Assembly: GCF_003952725.1 (NCBI RefSeq)
Contig: NZ_CP032509.1
Location: forward strand, 4,178,001 to 4,242,000
Source: Georhizobium profundi
GTDB taxonomy: Bacteria; Pseudomonadota; Alphaproteobacteria; Rhizobiales; Rhizobiaceae
Direction: 5' to 3'
Length of the DNA: 64,000 nucleotides
In this document: positions 1 through 8,583 of the stretch, piece after piece
Layout: each line of letters opens with the position of its first letter
Position numbering within the stretch: the first letter of the stretch is position 1
Program-made: the position numbers and the translations under genes
Notes under the pieces: generated by a model
Told to the model about the DNA's origin: nothing
Database searches by the model: none
Seen by the model: only the letters and a program-made list of their open reading frames with translations

Positions 1-167
1 CCCCGCCCTTCGGCTATACCCTCTTTGCGGTAAAGAGCGGCTGGAAGGAGGGGGCATTGTCGACTGTGTTCTCCGCAGCGTGGCCCTTCGTGCTGCTGTT
101 CGTCTTCGGAATGGTAGTTCTTGCGGTCTTTCCGGCAATGGTCACGTTCCTGCCAAGCCTTCTCTAG
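1..167 (+). CDS. TRAP transporter large permease (DctM-like), C-terminal end only
   Basis: The frame is open from the window edge and encodes about 54 residues. It starts with the PPFGYTLF motif typical of the last part of TRAP large permeases (DctM family), followed by one hydrophobic membrane segment and a TAG stop at 165-167. DctM proteins are the channel subunits of sodium-coupled tripartite uptake systems for organic acids. The rest of the gene lies outside the window. The next gene starts 11 bases later, so it probably belongs to the same plus-strand operon as the SDR and the cysteine hydrolase. The family call rests on the motif and the hydrophobic tail only. Confidence 0.7.
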   Translation, partial: PPFGYTLFAVKSGWKEGALSTVFSAAWPFVLLFVFGMVVLAVFPAMVTFLPSLL

Positions 168-178
168 GAGAAAAAGAC

Positions 179-940
179 ATGACGCAGACCTCTCGCAAGG
201 GTGCCGTGATCGTCACCGGTGCCGCACAGGGATTGGGGCGCGCCTTTGCCCGCAGGCTGGCCGAAGACGGCTACGCGGTCTGTCTGTCCGACATTGCCGG
301 CGACCATGTTGCCGCGGCGGCCGACCAACTGGAAAAGGATGGTCACGCGGCGCTGGGCCTGGCGGTCGACGTGACGGATGAGGCGTCGGTCGACGAGATG
401 GTCGCGGCGGTCGTCGATCGCTTCGGCTCGGTCGACGGTCTCGTCAACAACGCGTCGATCTTCTCGACCCTGCAGATGCGTCCCTTCTTCGACATTCCGC
501 TTGCCGAATGGCGCAAGGTCGTCGACGTGAACCTGACCGGCGTCTTCATCTGCAGCAAGGCCGTCGCCGCGCCGATGCGGGTGCAGGGACACGGGCGCAT
601 CATCAATATCTCGTCGGCCGTCGTGCCCATGGGACGGCAGAACTACCTGCACTATGTTGGCTCGAAAGCCGGTGTCGTCGGGATGACACGGGCCATGGCC
701 CGCGAACTTGGCGAATGGAACATCACGGTGAACGCCATCCTGCCGGGCGCCACGGACACGGGCATCGAGCGCGCGACCGTCACGCAGCAGCAGCGCGATG
801 CGCTGATCGCCATGCGGTCCATCAAGCGGACCCAGGTTCCCGACGATCTTTGCGGCGTGGCGAGCTTCTTGATGTCGAAGGACAGCGCATTCATGTCGGG
901 CCAGAGCCTGATCGTGGATGGCGGCGCCTGGTTCTCGTAG
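179..940 (+). CDS. SDR family NAD(P)-dependent oxidoreductase
   Basis: This 253-residue classical short-chain dehydrogenase has the cofactor motif TGAAQGLG near residue 14, the NNAS motif, and the catalytic YVGSK (YxxxK) pair. The C-terminal GQSLIVDGGAW is typical of the family. The ATG at 179 is preferred over upstream starts because AGGAG lies 8 bases before it and the protein then begins at the usual place relative to the Rossmann fold. SDRs of this size oxidise or reduce alcohols and ketones with NAD(P). The neighbours (TRAP permease upstream, isochorismatase-like hydrolase 12 bases downstream) suggest a small catabolic operon. The substrate cannot be read from the sequence. Confidence 0.9.
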   Translation: MTQTSRKGAVIVTGAAQGLGRAFARRLAEDGYAVCLSDIAGDHVAAAADQLEKDGHAALGLAVDVTDEASVDEMVAAVVDRFGSVDGLVNNASIFSTLQMRPFFDIPLAEWRKVVDVNLTGVFICSKAVAAPMRVQGHGRIINISSAVVPMGRQNYLHYVGSKAGVVGMTRAMARELGEWNITVNAILPGATDTGIERATVTQQQRDALIAMRSIKRTQVPDDLCGVASFLMSKDSAFMSGQSLIVDGGAWFS

Positions 941-952
941 GTGGAGGGATCG

Positions 953-1645
953 ATGAACGCCAACGTCAAACAGACAGAGGGAAGCGGCACGTTCGGCCGG
1001 CGTCTCGGCTTCGGCGCCCGGCCGCTCCTGCTCGTCATCGATATCGCGCGTGCCTTCACGGAAGAAGGCCGGCCGCTGGCGGCAGAATGCAGCGCGGTCA
1101 TCGAGCAGACCAACTGCCTCGTCCGTGCCGCGCGCCATGCCGGCGTGCCGGTCATGTACACGGTGGTGGCCTATGACGACGCGAACCTCTCCGACGCCGG
1201 CCTCTGGGCCTTGAAGATCGGTGGCCAGGCCGACCTTTTGGCCGGAAGTTCCGGCGTCGAACTCGATCCGCGTCTCGACCGCGACCCGTCCGAGCCCATT
1301 CTCGTCAAGAAATACGCGTCCTGCTTCTTCGGTACCGACCTATCAAGCCGGCTGGCCGCGTCGGGGCGCGACACGGTGGTCATTGCCGGATTGACGACGA
1401 GCGGCTGCGTCCGCGCGACCGCCGTCGATGCCATCCAGTCGGGCTTCCGGCCCATCGTCGCCCGCCAAGCCGTGGGCGATCGCTGGGCCGATGCCCATGC
1501 GCAGTCGCTAAGCGACCTTCAGGCAAAATACGCCGACGTCGTCGATGTGGGCGAGGTACTGGACTATTTCACCGACCTTGGCCGGCCGGACGATACCTCC
1601 AAGACGCCGGTCAGCGTAGCATCGCACCGCCATCCACCTGTATAG
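953..1645 (+). CDS. Isochorismatase-like cysteine hydrolase (amidohydrolase)
   Basis: This 230-residue protein belongs to the isochorismatase-like cysteine hydrolase family. The catalytic triad is visible: Asp in LLVIDIARAF, Lys in ILVKKYASCF, and Cys in GLTTSGCVRAT. Members hydrolyse amides such as N-carbamoylsarcosine, nicotinamide or maleamate. The intact Cys argues for an amidase rather than an isochorismatase. The ATG at 953 follows GGAGG by 5 bases and is preferred over the GTG at 941. The 3' end overlaps the convergent SDR gene by 35 bases. The specific amide is unknown. A maleamate-type reaction would suit a ring-cleavage pathway but is only a guess. Confidence 0.85.
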   Translation: MNANVKQTEGSGTFGRRLGFGARPLLLVIDIARAFTEEGRPLAAECSAVIEQTNCLVRAARHAGVPVMYTVVAYDDANLSDAGLWALKIGGQADLLAGSSGVELDPRLDRDPSEPILVKKYASCFFGTDLSSRLAASGRDTVVIAGLTTSGCVRATAVDAIQSGFRPIVARQAVGDRWADAHAQSLSDLQAKYADVVDVGEVLDYFTDLGRPDDTSKTPVSVASHRHPPV

Positions 1646-2348
1646 CGGTGCCCGTCATCCAGTTGGCCTTGCTTGAGACGAGGAAGGCGATCAGCTCGGA
1701 CACGTCCTCGGGCTCGCCCGCCCGGCCCAGCGGAAAATCCTTGCCGCGGCTGGCGAGCAGCGCGTCATAGGCCTCGCCGCTCATGCCGGCCTCCAGCCAG
1801 ATGCGGCTCCGCACGAGCGCGGGCGCAACCACATGCACCCGAATTTGGCGCGAGGCGACCTCGGTAGCCAGAGCCGTGGAGAACCGCTCGATGGCACCTT
1901 TCGTCGCCGCATAGAGGGCGCTGCCGGGGCGCGGCCGGGAGGCGAGCGTGCTCGACAGGTTGACGATCGTGCCGCCGTCGCTCATCAGCGGCAACAGCGC
2001 ACGCGTGACACGCAATGTGCCGAAGACGTTGACCGCGAAAAGCTGCTCCATGTCCGCATCGGACGTTTCGACGAAGTTCTTCCGCGGCAACACTATACCC
2101 GCGCAATTGACGAGCGCCGCGACGGCCCCGTGGCGATTACGCACCGTCTCGACGAGCGAGGCGACCGATAGCGCATCGGCGACGTCGCATTGTTCGAGGG
2201 TGATGCCGGCGCCAAGCAGTTCCTCGGCCGCATCGAGACGCCGGGCACAGCCAACGACCCGCCACCCTTCCCGCACCAGCACCTCGGCGACCGAACGGCC
2301 GATGCCGGCGCTTCCGCCGGTGACGACGGCAACGCGGGGAGCGCTCAT
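1611..2348 (-). CDS. SDR family oxidoreductase, last gene of the aromatic operon
   Basis: This is a 245-residue short-chain dehydrogenase. It has TGGSAGIG near residues 10-17, NCAG, the catalytic YAATK pair, and the family ending GTAIQVDGGAML. It starts with an ATGA overlap on the stop of the PdxA-like gene, so the two are translationally coupled. In Rieske dioxygenase pathways an SDR of this type often oxidises the cis-dihydrodiol to the catechol (BphB role). Here the PdxA-like enzyme is a rival candidate for that step. It is the most distal gene of the minus-strand operon and converges on the cysteine hydrolase gene. The family assignment is sure and the substrate is inferred. Confidence 0.9.
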   Translation of the reverse strand: MSAPRVAVVTGGSAGIGRSVAEVLVREGWRVVGCARRLDAAEELLGAGITLEQCDVADALSVASLVETVRNRHGAVAALVNCAGIVLPRKNFVETSDADMEQLFAVNVFGTLRVTRALLPLMSDGGTIVNLSSTLASRPRPGSALYAATKGAIERFSTALATEVASRQIRVHVVAPALVRSRIWLEAGMSGEAYDALLASRGKDFPLGRAGEPEDVSELIAFLVSSKANWMTGTAIQVDGGAMLR

Positions 2349-3340
2349 CGCGCCTCGCCTTGCGTGTCTGTTGGCGCGAGGAAGCCGCGTCCGCTCGCCA
2401 GCATCGATGCGGTGCGGATCGCCGCCGTCATCGAGCCGTGCTGCGCAAAGCCCTTGCCCGCAATATCGAACGCGGTGCCGTGCGGCACAGAGAGATGAAC
2501 GTAGTCGAGCCCGAGATAGACGGTGCATGCACCTTCGAAAGCAGCGGTCTTGAGAGCAATCTGGCCCTGATCGTGGTACATCGACACAATCGCATCATAG
2601 TTCCCCTCGATGCATTTGCGAAACACCGAATCCGGCGAGATCGGACCCTCGATCGTCAATCCCTCTGCGCGCAGCGCCTCGACCGCCGGCGCGATGATAT
2701 CGCTGTCCTCCTCGAACATCGCGTGCGGATTGAGGCCCGCGACGGCTAGGCGGGGCGTATCCAGTCCCCAGCGCCTGAGGTGCCGGTCGGCCAGCCGCGC
2801 CACATGGCAGATGCGCTCATGGGTCACGGACGCGGCGATATCGCGGATACGCAAATGCTCGCCGATCGGCACGACGCGCAACGGCCCGCTCATCCGCAAC
2901 ATGAACGTGTCCTTCGGCTGGAGATCGTCGAGATCCTCGACGACACGGGCCATGCGCATCGATTGGGTGTTGATCGGTCCCATGATCCAGCCATCGAGCA
3001 CGCCCTGCTGCGACAAGGCGGAAGCACGATCCATCCACGCCTTCACCGCCCGGCCCGAGGCAGCCGAAGGTTTACCGATCTCAAAGTCGCCTGCCTGAAG
3101 CGCGCCGCAGGCGATGACGGGAATGATCGCACGGCCTCTCGCCTCCTCCGGCGTCTCGACCGCGACCACCGGAAGATTGGCGCCGACCGCCCGCGCCGCC
3201 GCCTCGACGGCGGCAACATCGCCGACGAGGACCGCATCTCCGTCCTGCCGGGACGCTGCCGCGAGAAGCGCCTTCACGGAGACTTCCGGGCCGATGCCTC
3301 CCGGATCGCCAATCATCACACCGATTTTCGCAGTCTTCAT
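2345..3340 (-). CDS. PdxA-family dehydrogenase (PdxA2/TphB-like), probably catabolic
   Basis: This 331-residue protein is of the 4-hydroxythreonine-4-phosphate dehydrogenase (PdxA) family. The N-terminal MIGDPGGIGPEV motif and the metal-binding histidine regions (SVTHERI, SMYHDQGQ, VPHGTAFD) are present. The family oxidises and decarboxylates 3-hydroxy acids in a metal- and NAD(P)-dependent way. The homologue TphB oxidises and decarboxylates the dihydrodiol of terephthalate. Its place in an operon with a Rieske dioxygenase makes a dihydrodiol-dehydrogenase or related catabolic role more likely than vitamin B6 synthesis. It overlaps the downstream SDR by an ATGA and lies 35 bases from the hydrolase gene. 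The family is sure and the exact role is inferred. Confidence 0.88.
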   Translation of the reverse strand: MKTAKIGVMIGDPGGIGPEVSVKALLAAASRQDGDAVLVGDVAAVEAAARAVGANLPVVAVETPEEARGRAIIPVIACGALQAGDFEIGKPSAASGRAVKAWMDRASALSQQGVLDGWIMGPINTQSMRMARVVEDLDDLQPKDTFMLRMSGPLRVVPIGEHLRIRDIAASVTHERICHVARLADRHLRRWGLDTPRLAVAGLNPHAMFEEDSDIIAPAVEALRAEGLTIEGPISPDSVFRKCIEGNYDAIVSMYHDQGQIALKTAAFEGACTVYLGLDYVHLSVPHGTAFDIAGKGFAQHGSMTAAIRTASMLASGRGFLAPTDTQGEAR

Positions 3341-3375
3341 GCGCCTCTCCCGTCAGTCCTACCGTCCTCGGATGC

Positions 3376-4218
3376 CTATTCTCTCAGAAAGAAATCGCGC
3401 ACTAGGGCATTGAATTCGTCCTTCTTTTCGATCTGCGTCCAGTGGCCGCAATTGCCGAAAATATGCAGGTTGGAATTGCGCAGAAGGCGGTTGTAGCGAA
3501 GACTGGTTTCCATCGGCACGACCTTGTCGTCCCTTCCGTGCACCAGCAAAGCCTCGTGCTCGATGAGGGCGATGCGTTCCTCCGGCGTCGCGAGCGCTTC
3601 GATGTGGCGCTGTCGCGGCGCAGGGAACATCGCCGAAAAGCTCTCCTGGAATCCGGGACGCACGCTTGCCTCGTATCGCGACTTAACCAGATCGTCCTTG
3701 ATCAGCGTTTTGTCGAAGGCGAAATGCTCCTGCATCATGTGGCGCATGTTCTCCACCGACGGCTCATAGCCCCAAACGGCATCGAGCCCCTCGGTCAGGT
3801 CGAATTTGAGGCCGGCGGCACCCATCAGCACGAATTTGCCAACCCGTTCGGGATGGCGATCCGCCAGCGCGATGGTCAGCGCCCCGCCGAAGGAATTTCC
3901 GACGAAATGCGCTTTCGGCACGTCGACGACGTCGAGAAAGGCCGTGATGTGCTCCAGCCAGGCATCGAGCGTGTATTGCTGGCCCTGTCGCCGTTCCGTG
4001 TAGCCGAACCCGGCGGCGTCGGGCGCAATCACCCGAAAATGCTCGGCCAGCGCCGGGATGGTTGCCCGCCAGTTGGCATAGCCGGTAACGCCCGGACCGG
4101 AACCGTGAAGCAGCACGACCGGGACGCCCGAGCCGCTTTCGAGATAGTTGGTGCTGAGGCCGGCGGCTTCGACCGACTTGCCGATTTCGGGATTGCCGTC
4201 TCGCTTTACGTCCATCAT
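3376..4218 (-). CDS. Alpha/beta hydrolase, meta-cleavage product C-C hydrolase
   Basis: This 280-residue alpha/beta hydrolase is of the BphD/MhpC/DmpD type. The oxyanion-hole motif HGSGPG is near residues 38-43, the nucleophile Ser109 is in GNSFGG, the acid is Asp230 in HGRDDKVVP, and the His is at 259 in GNCGHW. Enzymes of this group cleave the C-C bond of extradiol ring-fission products to give a carboxylic acid and 2-hydroxypenta-2,4-dienoate. That product would feed the hydratase, aldolase and acetaldehyde dehydrogenase encoded just upstream in the same operon. Two adjacent ATG codons (4218, 4215) follow a GGGAGAG site, so the start is uncertain by one codon. The 165 bases separating it from the aldolase gene show no gene. 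Confidence 0.88.
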   Translation of the reverse strand: MMDVKRDGNPEIGKSVEAAGLSTNYLESGSGVPVVLLHGSGPGVTGYANWRATIPALAEHFRVIAPDAAGFGYTERRQGQQYTLDAWLEHITAFLDVVDVPKAHFVGNSFGGALTIALADRHPERVGKFVLMGAAGLKFDLTEGLDAVWGYEPSVENMRHMMQEHFAFDKTLIKDDLVKSRYEASVRPGFQESFSAMFPAPRQRHIEALATPEERIALIEHEALLVHGRDDKVVPMETSLRYNRLLRNSNLHIFGNCGHWTQIEKKDEFNALVRDFFLRE

Positions 4219-4383
4219 GTCTCTCCCATTGAAGCGTTCGCAGGTGGCGGTAACGATCCGTCCGCCCTGCTCAAGGTGCTGTAAATCGTCGGGCGCGACG
4301 CGCCTGTTCGCGGCAGGCCAACTCACCCGGCGATGACGGCTCGGTGCCGACGCCGGACGGCTGCGTTCAGGGCGCCGGATGGA

Positions 4384-5424
4384 TCATCCCGTGCCGTCGC
4401 GCGCGAGGTCGCCTTGGCGCAAACGGACGAGATCGAGCGCGACGTCGACGATCATGTCTTCCTGCCCGCCGACCATCTTCCGACGTCCGAGCTCGGTCAG
4501 AATAGTCCTGGTGTCGATTCCGTGTATCCGGGCCGCATGCTCCGCATGGCGCAGGAAGCTCGAATAGACCCCCGAGAAGCCAAGCGACAGGGTTTCCCGA
4601 TCGACCCTGACCGGCCGATCCTGCAGCGGCCGCACCAGTTCCTCGGCCGCATCCATCAGTGCGTAGAGATCGCAGCTCAGTTCATAGCCGTCACGAAGCG
4701 CCGCCGCGACGAAGACCTCCAGCGGTGCATTGCCCGCACCTGCGCCCTGTCCGGCCAGCGAGGCATCGACACGTTCGGCACCCTCCTCGATCGCGGCGAT
4801 CGAATTGGCGACGCCCAGCGACAGGTTGTGATGCGCATGAACGCCGACCTGCGTATCCGGCTTCAGCGCGTCGCGCAGCGCACGCGTACGTTCGCGCATG
4901 CCGCGCGTCGTCAGCGCGCCTCCGGAATCCGTGACGTAGACGCAATGCGCACCGTAGTTTTCCATCAACTTCGCCTGTTCGGCGAGAGCATCCGGAGCGG
5001 CCATATGCGCCATCATCAGGAAGCCCGCGACGTCGAGATCCAGTTTGCGGGCATGCTCGATGTGCTGACGCGAAACGTCCGCTTCCGTGCAATGCATCGC
5101 GATCCGCACGGAGCGCACGCCGGCATCATGCGCGGCGCGCAGATCCTCGACGGTGCCGATGCCCGGCAACAGCAGCGTCGTGAGCCGCGCGGTCGTCAGC
5201 ACCTCCGCCGCGGCCGCAATCCACTCCAGATCGCTGTGCCGGCCAAAGCCGTAATTGAAGCTGTCGCCGGCCAGTCCGTCGCCATGCGCGACCTCGACGG
5301 CGTTGACGCCGGCCCTGTCCAGCGCGCGGGCGATGTCGCGGACCTGATCGAGCGTATACTGGTGGCGGACGGCATGCATGCCGTCGCGCAGCGTGACGTC
5401 CTGGACGTAGATATTCTTTCCCAT
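4384..5424 (-). CDS. 4-hydroxy-2-oxovalerate aldolase
   Basis: This 346-residue class II aldolase is of the DmpG/BphI/MhpE family. The TIM-barrel start VTLRDGMH (residues 10-17) and the metal-binding HAHHN region are present. It splits 4-hydroxy-2-oxovalerate (or a longer homologue) into pyruvate and an aldehyde. In this family it forms a complex with the acylating acetaldehyde dehydrogenase, so that the aldehyde is channelled. The dehydrogenase is encoded directly upstream with only one base between its stop and this ATG, which fits equal expression of the two subunits. GAGG lies 8 bases before the chosen start. Confidence 0.95.
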   Translation of the reverse strand: MGKNIYVQDVTLRDGMHAVRHQYTLDQVRDIARALDRAGVNAVEVAHGDGLAGDSFNYGFGRHSDLEWIAAAAEVLTTARLTTLLLPGIGTVEDLRAAHDAGVRSVRIAMHCTEADVSRQHIEHARKLDLDVAGFLMMAHMAAPDALAEQAKLMENYGAHCVYVTDSGGALTTRGMRERTRALRDALKPDTQVGVHAHHNLSLGVANSIAAIEEGAERVDASLAGQGAGAGNAPLEVFVAAALRDGYELSCDLYALMDAAEELVRPLQDRPVRVDRETLSLGFSGVYSSFLRHAEHAARIHGIDTRTILTELGRRKMVGGQEDMIVDVALDLVRLRQGDLARDGTG

Positions 5425-5425
5425 G

Positions 5426-6352
5426 TCAGGCAACCTCGGCAAGCGAAGCGACCATGCGCTCGCCGGTTCGCAGCGCCGCCGACGTCATGATGTCGAGATT
5501 GCCGGCATATTTGGGTAGATAATGGCCCGCTCCCTCGACCTCGAGGAAAACGGTGACCTTGGTCGGCGACACCAGCGCGGCGTCTCGCCGGGCGAGCGTC
5601 GCCCTCGACAGGCTTTCGAACTGGACCGTCTGCTTGAGGCGATAGCCGGGCACATATTTCTGGACAGCCTTGACAATGCGCTCCACCGATGCGGCAATCG
5701 CCTCGCGATCGTCGCTGTCGACCAGGCAGAACACCGTGTCCCGCATAATCAGCGGTGGCTCGGCCGGGTTCAGGATGATGATCGCCTTGCCCCGTTGCGC
5801 TCCGCCGACGGCTTCGATGGCGCGGGCGGTGGTTTCGGTGAATTCGTCGATATTGAGCCGGGTACCTGGACCTGCCGAAACCGAGGCGATGGAGGCCACG
5901 ATCTCCGCATAATGCACCGGCGTCACCTGCGCGACGGCGGCGACGATGGGGATCGTCGCCTGTCCGCCGCAGGTCACCATGTTGACGTTGCGCGCATTGC
6001 GGTCCGCTTTGAGATTGACCGCCGGAACGACATAGGGACCGATCGCCGCCGGCGTCAGGTCGACGACCGATTTGCCGTCCGCCAGCAACAATTCGCTGTG
6101 ACGGGCATGCGCCTTCGCCGACGTGGCATCGAAGACGATCTCGATATCGCGATAGGCCGGCATGGCACGCAGACCGTCGATGCCTTCGGCTGTCGTGGCC
6201 ACGCCGAGCCGGCGCGCGCGGTCCAGCCCGTCGGACTGCGGGTCGATGCCGACAAAGGCCGCCATCTCCAGGCTTTTCGATACCCGCATCACCTTGATCA
6301 TCAGGTCGGTGCCGATATTTCCGGTGCCGATAATCGCTACCTTCGTCGCCAT
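5426..6352 (-). CDS. Acetaldehyde dehydrogenase (acetylating)
   Basis: This 308-residue enzyme is of the DmpF/BphJ/MhpF family. It has the NAD-binding [11 protein letters not shown] at residues 7-17 and the catalytic cysteine at 128 in NMVTCGGQA. It converts acetaldehyde, CoA and NAD to acetyl-CoA and is the partner of the hydroxy-oxovalerate aldolase. The start at 6352 sits one base after the stop of the hydratase gene. A longer open frame continues upstream but lies inside the hydratase gene and is not part of the protein. This is the last step of the lower meta-cleavage pathway. Confidence 0.95.
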   Translation of the reverse strand: MATKVAIIGTGNIGTDLMIKVMRVSKSLEMAAFVGIDPQSDGLDRARRLGVATTAEGIDGLRAMPAYRDIEIVFDATSAKAHARHSELLLADGKSVVDLTPAAIGPYVVPAVNLKADRNARNVNMVTCGGQATIPIVAAVAQVTPVHYAEIVASIASVSAGPGTRLNIDEFTETTARAIEAVGGAQRGKAIIILNPAEPPLIMRDTVFCLVDSDDREAIAASVERIVKAVQKYVPGYRLKQTVQFESLSRATLARRDAALVSPTKVTVFLEVEGAGHYLPKYAGNLDIMTSAALRTGERMVASLAEVA

Positions 6353-6353
6353 G

Positions 6354-7169
6354 TCAGGTCTCCGAAATCGTGAAGGACACGCAGCCGAGAGCGGAAATTT
6401 TGGCCATGATCCTTCCGGATTGTTCAAGGGCGAACATCGGTCCGAGCGCACCCGACAGGATGATCTCTCCGGCGCGAAGCGGCTGGCCCATGGCCTGCAT
6501 TCGCCCTGCAAGCCATGCGACGGCATTAAGCGGATTGCCCATGCAGGCCGCGCCGCTGCCCGACGACACGACCCGGTCCTCGAGCCGCATCTCCATCGCA
6601 CAGCCGGTAAAGTCCACGCCGAGCGGCGACCGGGCCGGCGTTCCGAGCACGAACATGCCGGACGAGGCGTTGTCGGCGATGGTGTCGACCAGCCGGATGT
6701 CCCAGTTGGACACCCGGCTGCCGACGATTTCGATGGCGGGCATGACGCACGCCGTGGCGCGCAGGACATCGGCGACATTCGGCATCGCGACGTCAAGATC
6801 GCTGCCCAGCAGGAAGGCGATCTCCGCCTCGGCCTTGGGTTGCAGGATCCGCCCCGGTGGCAGCGCACAGCCGTCGCCGAGGATCATATCCGACAGCAAC
6901 GCCCCGAAATCGGGTTCGTCGACGCCGAGCTGTTTCTGCACCGCGAAGGCAGTCAGGCCGATCTTGCGGCCGATCAGCCGCAGCCCCGCCTTCCGTTTCC
7001 GGTCGATGTTGATCTGCTGAACGCGATAGGCCGCATCGGGACCGCCATCCGCCAGGAGGTCGCGGACCGGCTCGCAAGCGCTGCCGGTCTCCTCGGCTTG
7101 CCAGAGGCGGTCGGCCGCCTCATTGATCCGGTCGGCCCGGGGGTGTGTTCGTGTCATTGCTTCAACCAT
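6354..7169 (-). CDS. 2-keto-4-pentenoate hydratase (2-hydroxypenta-2,4-dienoate hydratase)
   Basis: This 271-residue protein of the fumarylacetoacetate-hydrolase-like MhpD/DmpE/BphH family adds water to 2-hydroxypenta-2,4-dienoate to give 4-hydroxy-2-oxovalerate. Family blocks such as [18 protein letters not shown] and [10 protein letters not shown] are visible. Of the possible starts, ATG 7169 has GAGAG 5 bases upstream. It overlaps the end of the ferredoxin gene by 8 bases, which again suggests tight coupling. An ATG at 7157 is an alternative. Its product is the substrate of the aldolase encoded next but one downstream. Confidence 0.92.
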   Translation of the reverse strand: MVEAMTRTHPRADRINEAADRLWQAEETGSACEPVRDLLADGGPDAAYRVQQINIDRKRKAGLRLIGRKIGLTAFAVQKQLGVDEPDFGALLSDMILGDGCALPPGRILQPKAEAEIAFLLGSDLDVAMPNVADVLRATACVMPAIEIVGSRVSNWDIRLVDTIADNASSGMFVLGTPARSPLGVDFTGCAMEMRLEDRVVSSGSGAACMGNPLNAVAWLAGRMQAMGQPLRAGEIILSGALGPMFALEQSGRIMAKISALGCVSFTISET

Positions 7170-7533
7170 GGTGTCTCTCAATCTCCACGAGTGTGACGAG
7201 ATCAGCGTAGACGTCGCCGTCGAGGACGCTGGCGGCGTAAACGGTGAGCGGCTTCGTGCATGGCGCCGACTCGACGCGGCCGTCCCTTATGTCGAAGGCG
7301 CCGAGATGCAGGCCGCATTCAATGATGAAGCCGTCGAGCATTCCGCCGTCGGTCAGCGAGGCCTGGCCATGCGTGCAGGTGTCGTCGGTGACGAACACCT
7401 TGTCCTCCACCAGCCAGACGGCGAGCGGCGATCGATCAGGAAACTCGACCTTCAGACCGTCGTCTTCCGGGATATCGCTCACGGCGCATATCCGGGTGGA
7501 TGCGTGCTCAAATTGCGGCAATCGTCTCTCCAT
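7162..7533 (-). CDS. Rieske [2Fe-2S] ferredoxin of the aromatic dioxygenase
   Basis: This 123-residue protein carries a Rieske cluster motif: CTH, then 17 residues, then CGLH. That spacing is normal for bacterial Rieske ferredoxins such as BphA3. It would carry electrons from the FAD reductase (8584-9792) to the oxygenase (alpha and beta subunits, 13.7-15.6 kb). The start ATG at 7533 lies one base after the TAA of the amidohydrolase gene. Its gene sits among the lower-pathway genes and away from the oxygenase subunits, a scattered arrangement often seen in alphaproteobacterial dioxygenase clusters. Confidence 0.93.
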   Translation of the reverse strand: MERRLPQFEHASTRICAVSDIPEDDGLKVEFPDRSPLAVWLVEDKVFVTDDTCTHGQASLTDGGMLDGFIIECGLHLGAFDIRDGRVESAPCTKPLTVYAASVLDGDVYADLVTLVEIERHHG

Positions 7534-7534
7534 G

Positions 7535-8503
7535 TTACAAAAGCCCGCGCGGTCCCGACAGGACTCCGTCGGCGCTCTTGCCGAGAGCATCGCGCACAAA
7601 ACCAGCCGGATCCGCCTGCATGACCGCAAAGGGATAGTCCGAGCCCAGCACGACGCGTTCCACGCCCATCATCTTCACGAGATAGCGGAGTGTCCGGGCA
7701 TCATAGACGACGGAATCGACATGGAAGCGACGCACGAGATCGGCGGGTTTCGCATTCAGCCCGGAAAGATGGGCAAGCTTCATGCGCCTTGCCTGCTCCA
7801 AACGCGGCATCAGCATGCCGATCGACCCGCCGCCGTGGCAAAGCAGGATATCGAGATCCGGAAAGCGCTCCGGCACGCCTGAGACGACGAGGGACAGCGC
7901 GGCGAGCGACGTCTCCACCGGAAACATCGAGACGGCCACGTCGGGTGTGCCCCCGACCCGTTCGATACCGACAGGATGGAGCGCATGGACCATGATCGTC
8001 ATGCCCTCCCTCTCGCAGGCTTCGTAAAACGGATCGAGTGACCGGTCGCCCAGCGCGACGCCATTGACATGGCTGCCGATCTCGACTCCGAGCGCCCCCG
8101 TAGAGCGCAGTTCGCGAACCTGTGCCGCCGCGGTCTCGGGCGCCTGTAGCGGAACCATTCCGAAAGCACGAAACCGCTCGGGCCGCGATGCCGCCATCGC
8201 AACGATCTGCGTATTCATCGCCTCGCAGAATGCCGCGCCGTCGCGTTTGTCGAACCAGTAGGACAGGAGCTCCGGCATGGGAGACAGAACCTGCACGTCG
8301 ATCCCGTCCGCATCCATGTCGCGGCATCGAACCTGCATGTCCCAGCTGCGCCGGTCGATTTTGCGGAACACCCTGCCGGCGATCATCACGTCCGCCATGC
8401 CGTCATCGCGCAGTTCGACCGACGGCCACCGCGGCTCCGACGCAGGCGCCGACGCAAGACGGTCCGGCACTACATGCGTGTGATAATCGACGGTCTGTGA
8501 CAT
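7535..8503 (-). CDS. Amidohydrolase family protein, ACMSD-like decarboxylase
   Basis: This is a 322-residue metal-dependent amidohydrolase. The N-terminal HTH zinc motif is at residues 8-10, with later CHGGGSIG and LGSDYPF blocks characteristic of the ACMSD subfamily (amidohydrolase_2). Members mostly decarboxylate aromatic or muconate-semialdehyde acids (ACMSD, gamma-resorcylate and 5-carboxyvanillate decarboxylases). In this operon such an enzyme would remove a carboxylate from the ring or from the ring-cleavage product. The start at 8503 follows a GGGGAGAG site. The 80 bases to the next upstream gene hold nothing recognisable. A hydrolase rather than a decarboxylase cannot be excluded. Confidence 0.85.
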   Translation of the reverse strand: MSQTVDYHTHVVPDRLASAPASEPRWPSVELRDDGMADVMIAGRVFRKIDRRSWDMQVRCRDMDADGIDVQVLSPMPELLSYWFDKRDGAAFCEAMNTQIVAMAASRPERFRAFGMVPLQAPETAAAQVRELRSTGALGVEIGSHVNGVALGDRSLDPFYEACEREGMTIMVHALHPVGIERVGGTPDVAVSMFPVETSLAALSLVVSGVPERFPDLDILLCHGGGSIGMLMPRLEQARRMKLAHLSGLNAKPADLVRRFHVDSVVYDARTLRYLVKMMGVERVVLGSDYPFAVMQADPAGFVRDALGKSADGVLSGPRGLL

Positions 8504-8583
8504 CTACTCTCCCCTGCGCCACACTAGGGAACCAGACGTGTCGGAGTAAAGATATCGAGAACCCTCATCTCGGTATTCAAGAA

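Noticed and set aside
164..1138. Long open frame on the minus strand opposite the SDR and hydrolase genes
   Set aside because: It overlaps two genes with full family motifs and its product has no family resemblance; it is a high-GC antisense frame.
2345..3340. Vitamin B6 synthesis role for the PdxA-like gene
   Set aside because: The gene is embedded and translationally coupled in an aromatic operon and no other B6 gene is near; a catabolic role is more likely, although not proven.
4333..5490. 385-codon plus-strand frame
   Set aside because: It lies exactly opposite the aldolase gene, which has all motifs; the product is Arg-rich without a recognisable pattern.
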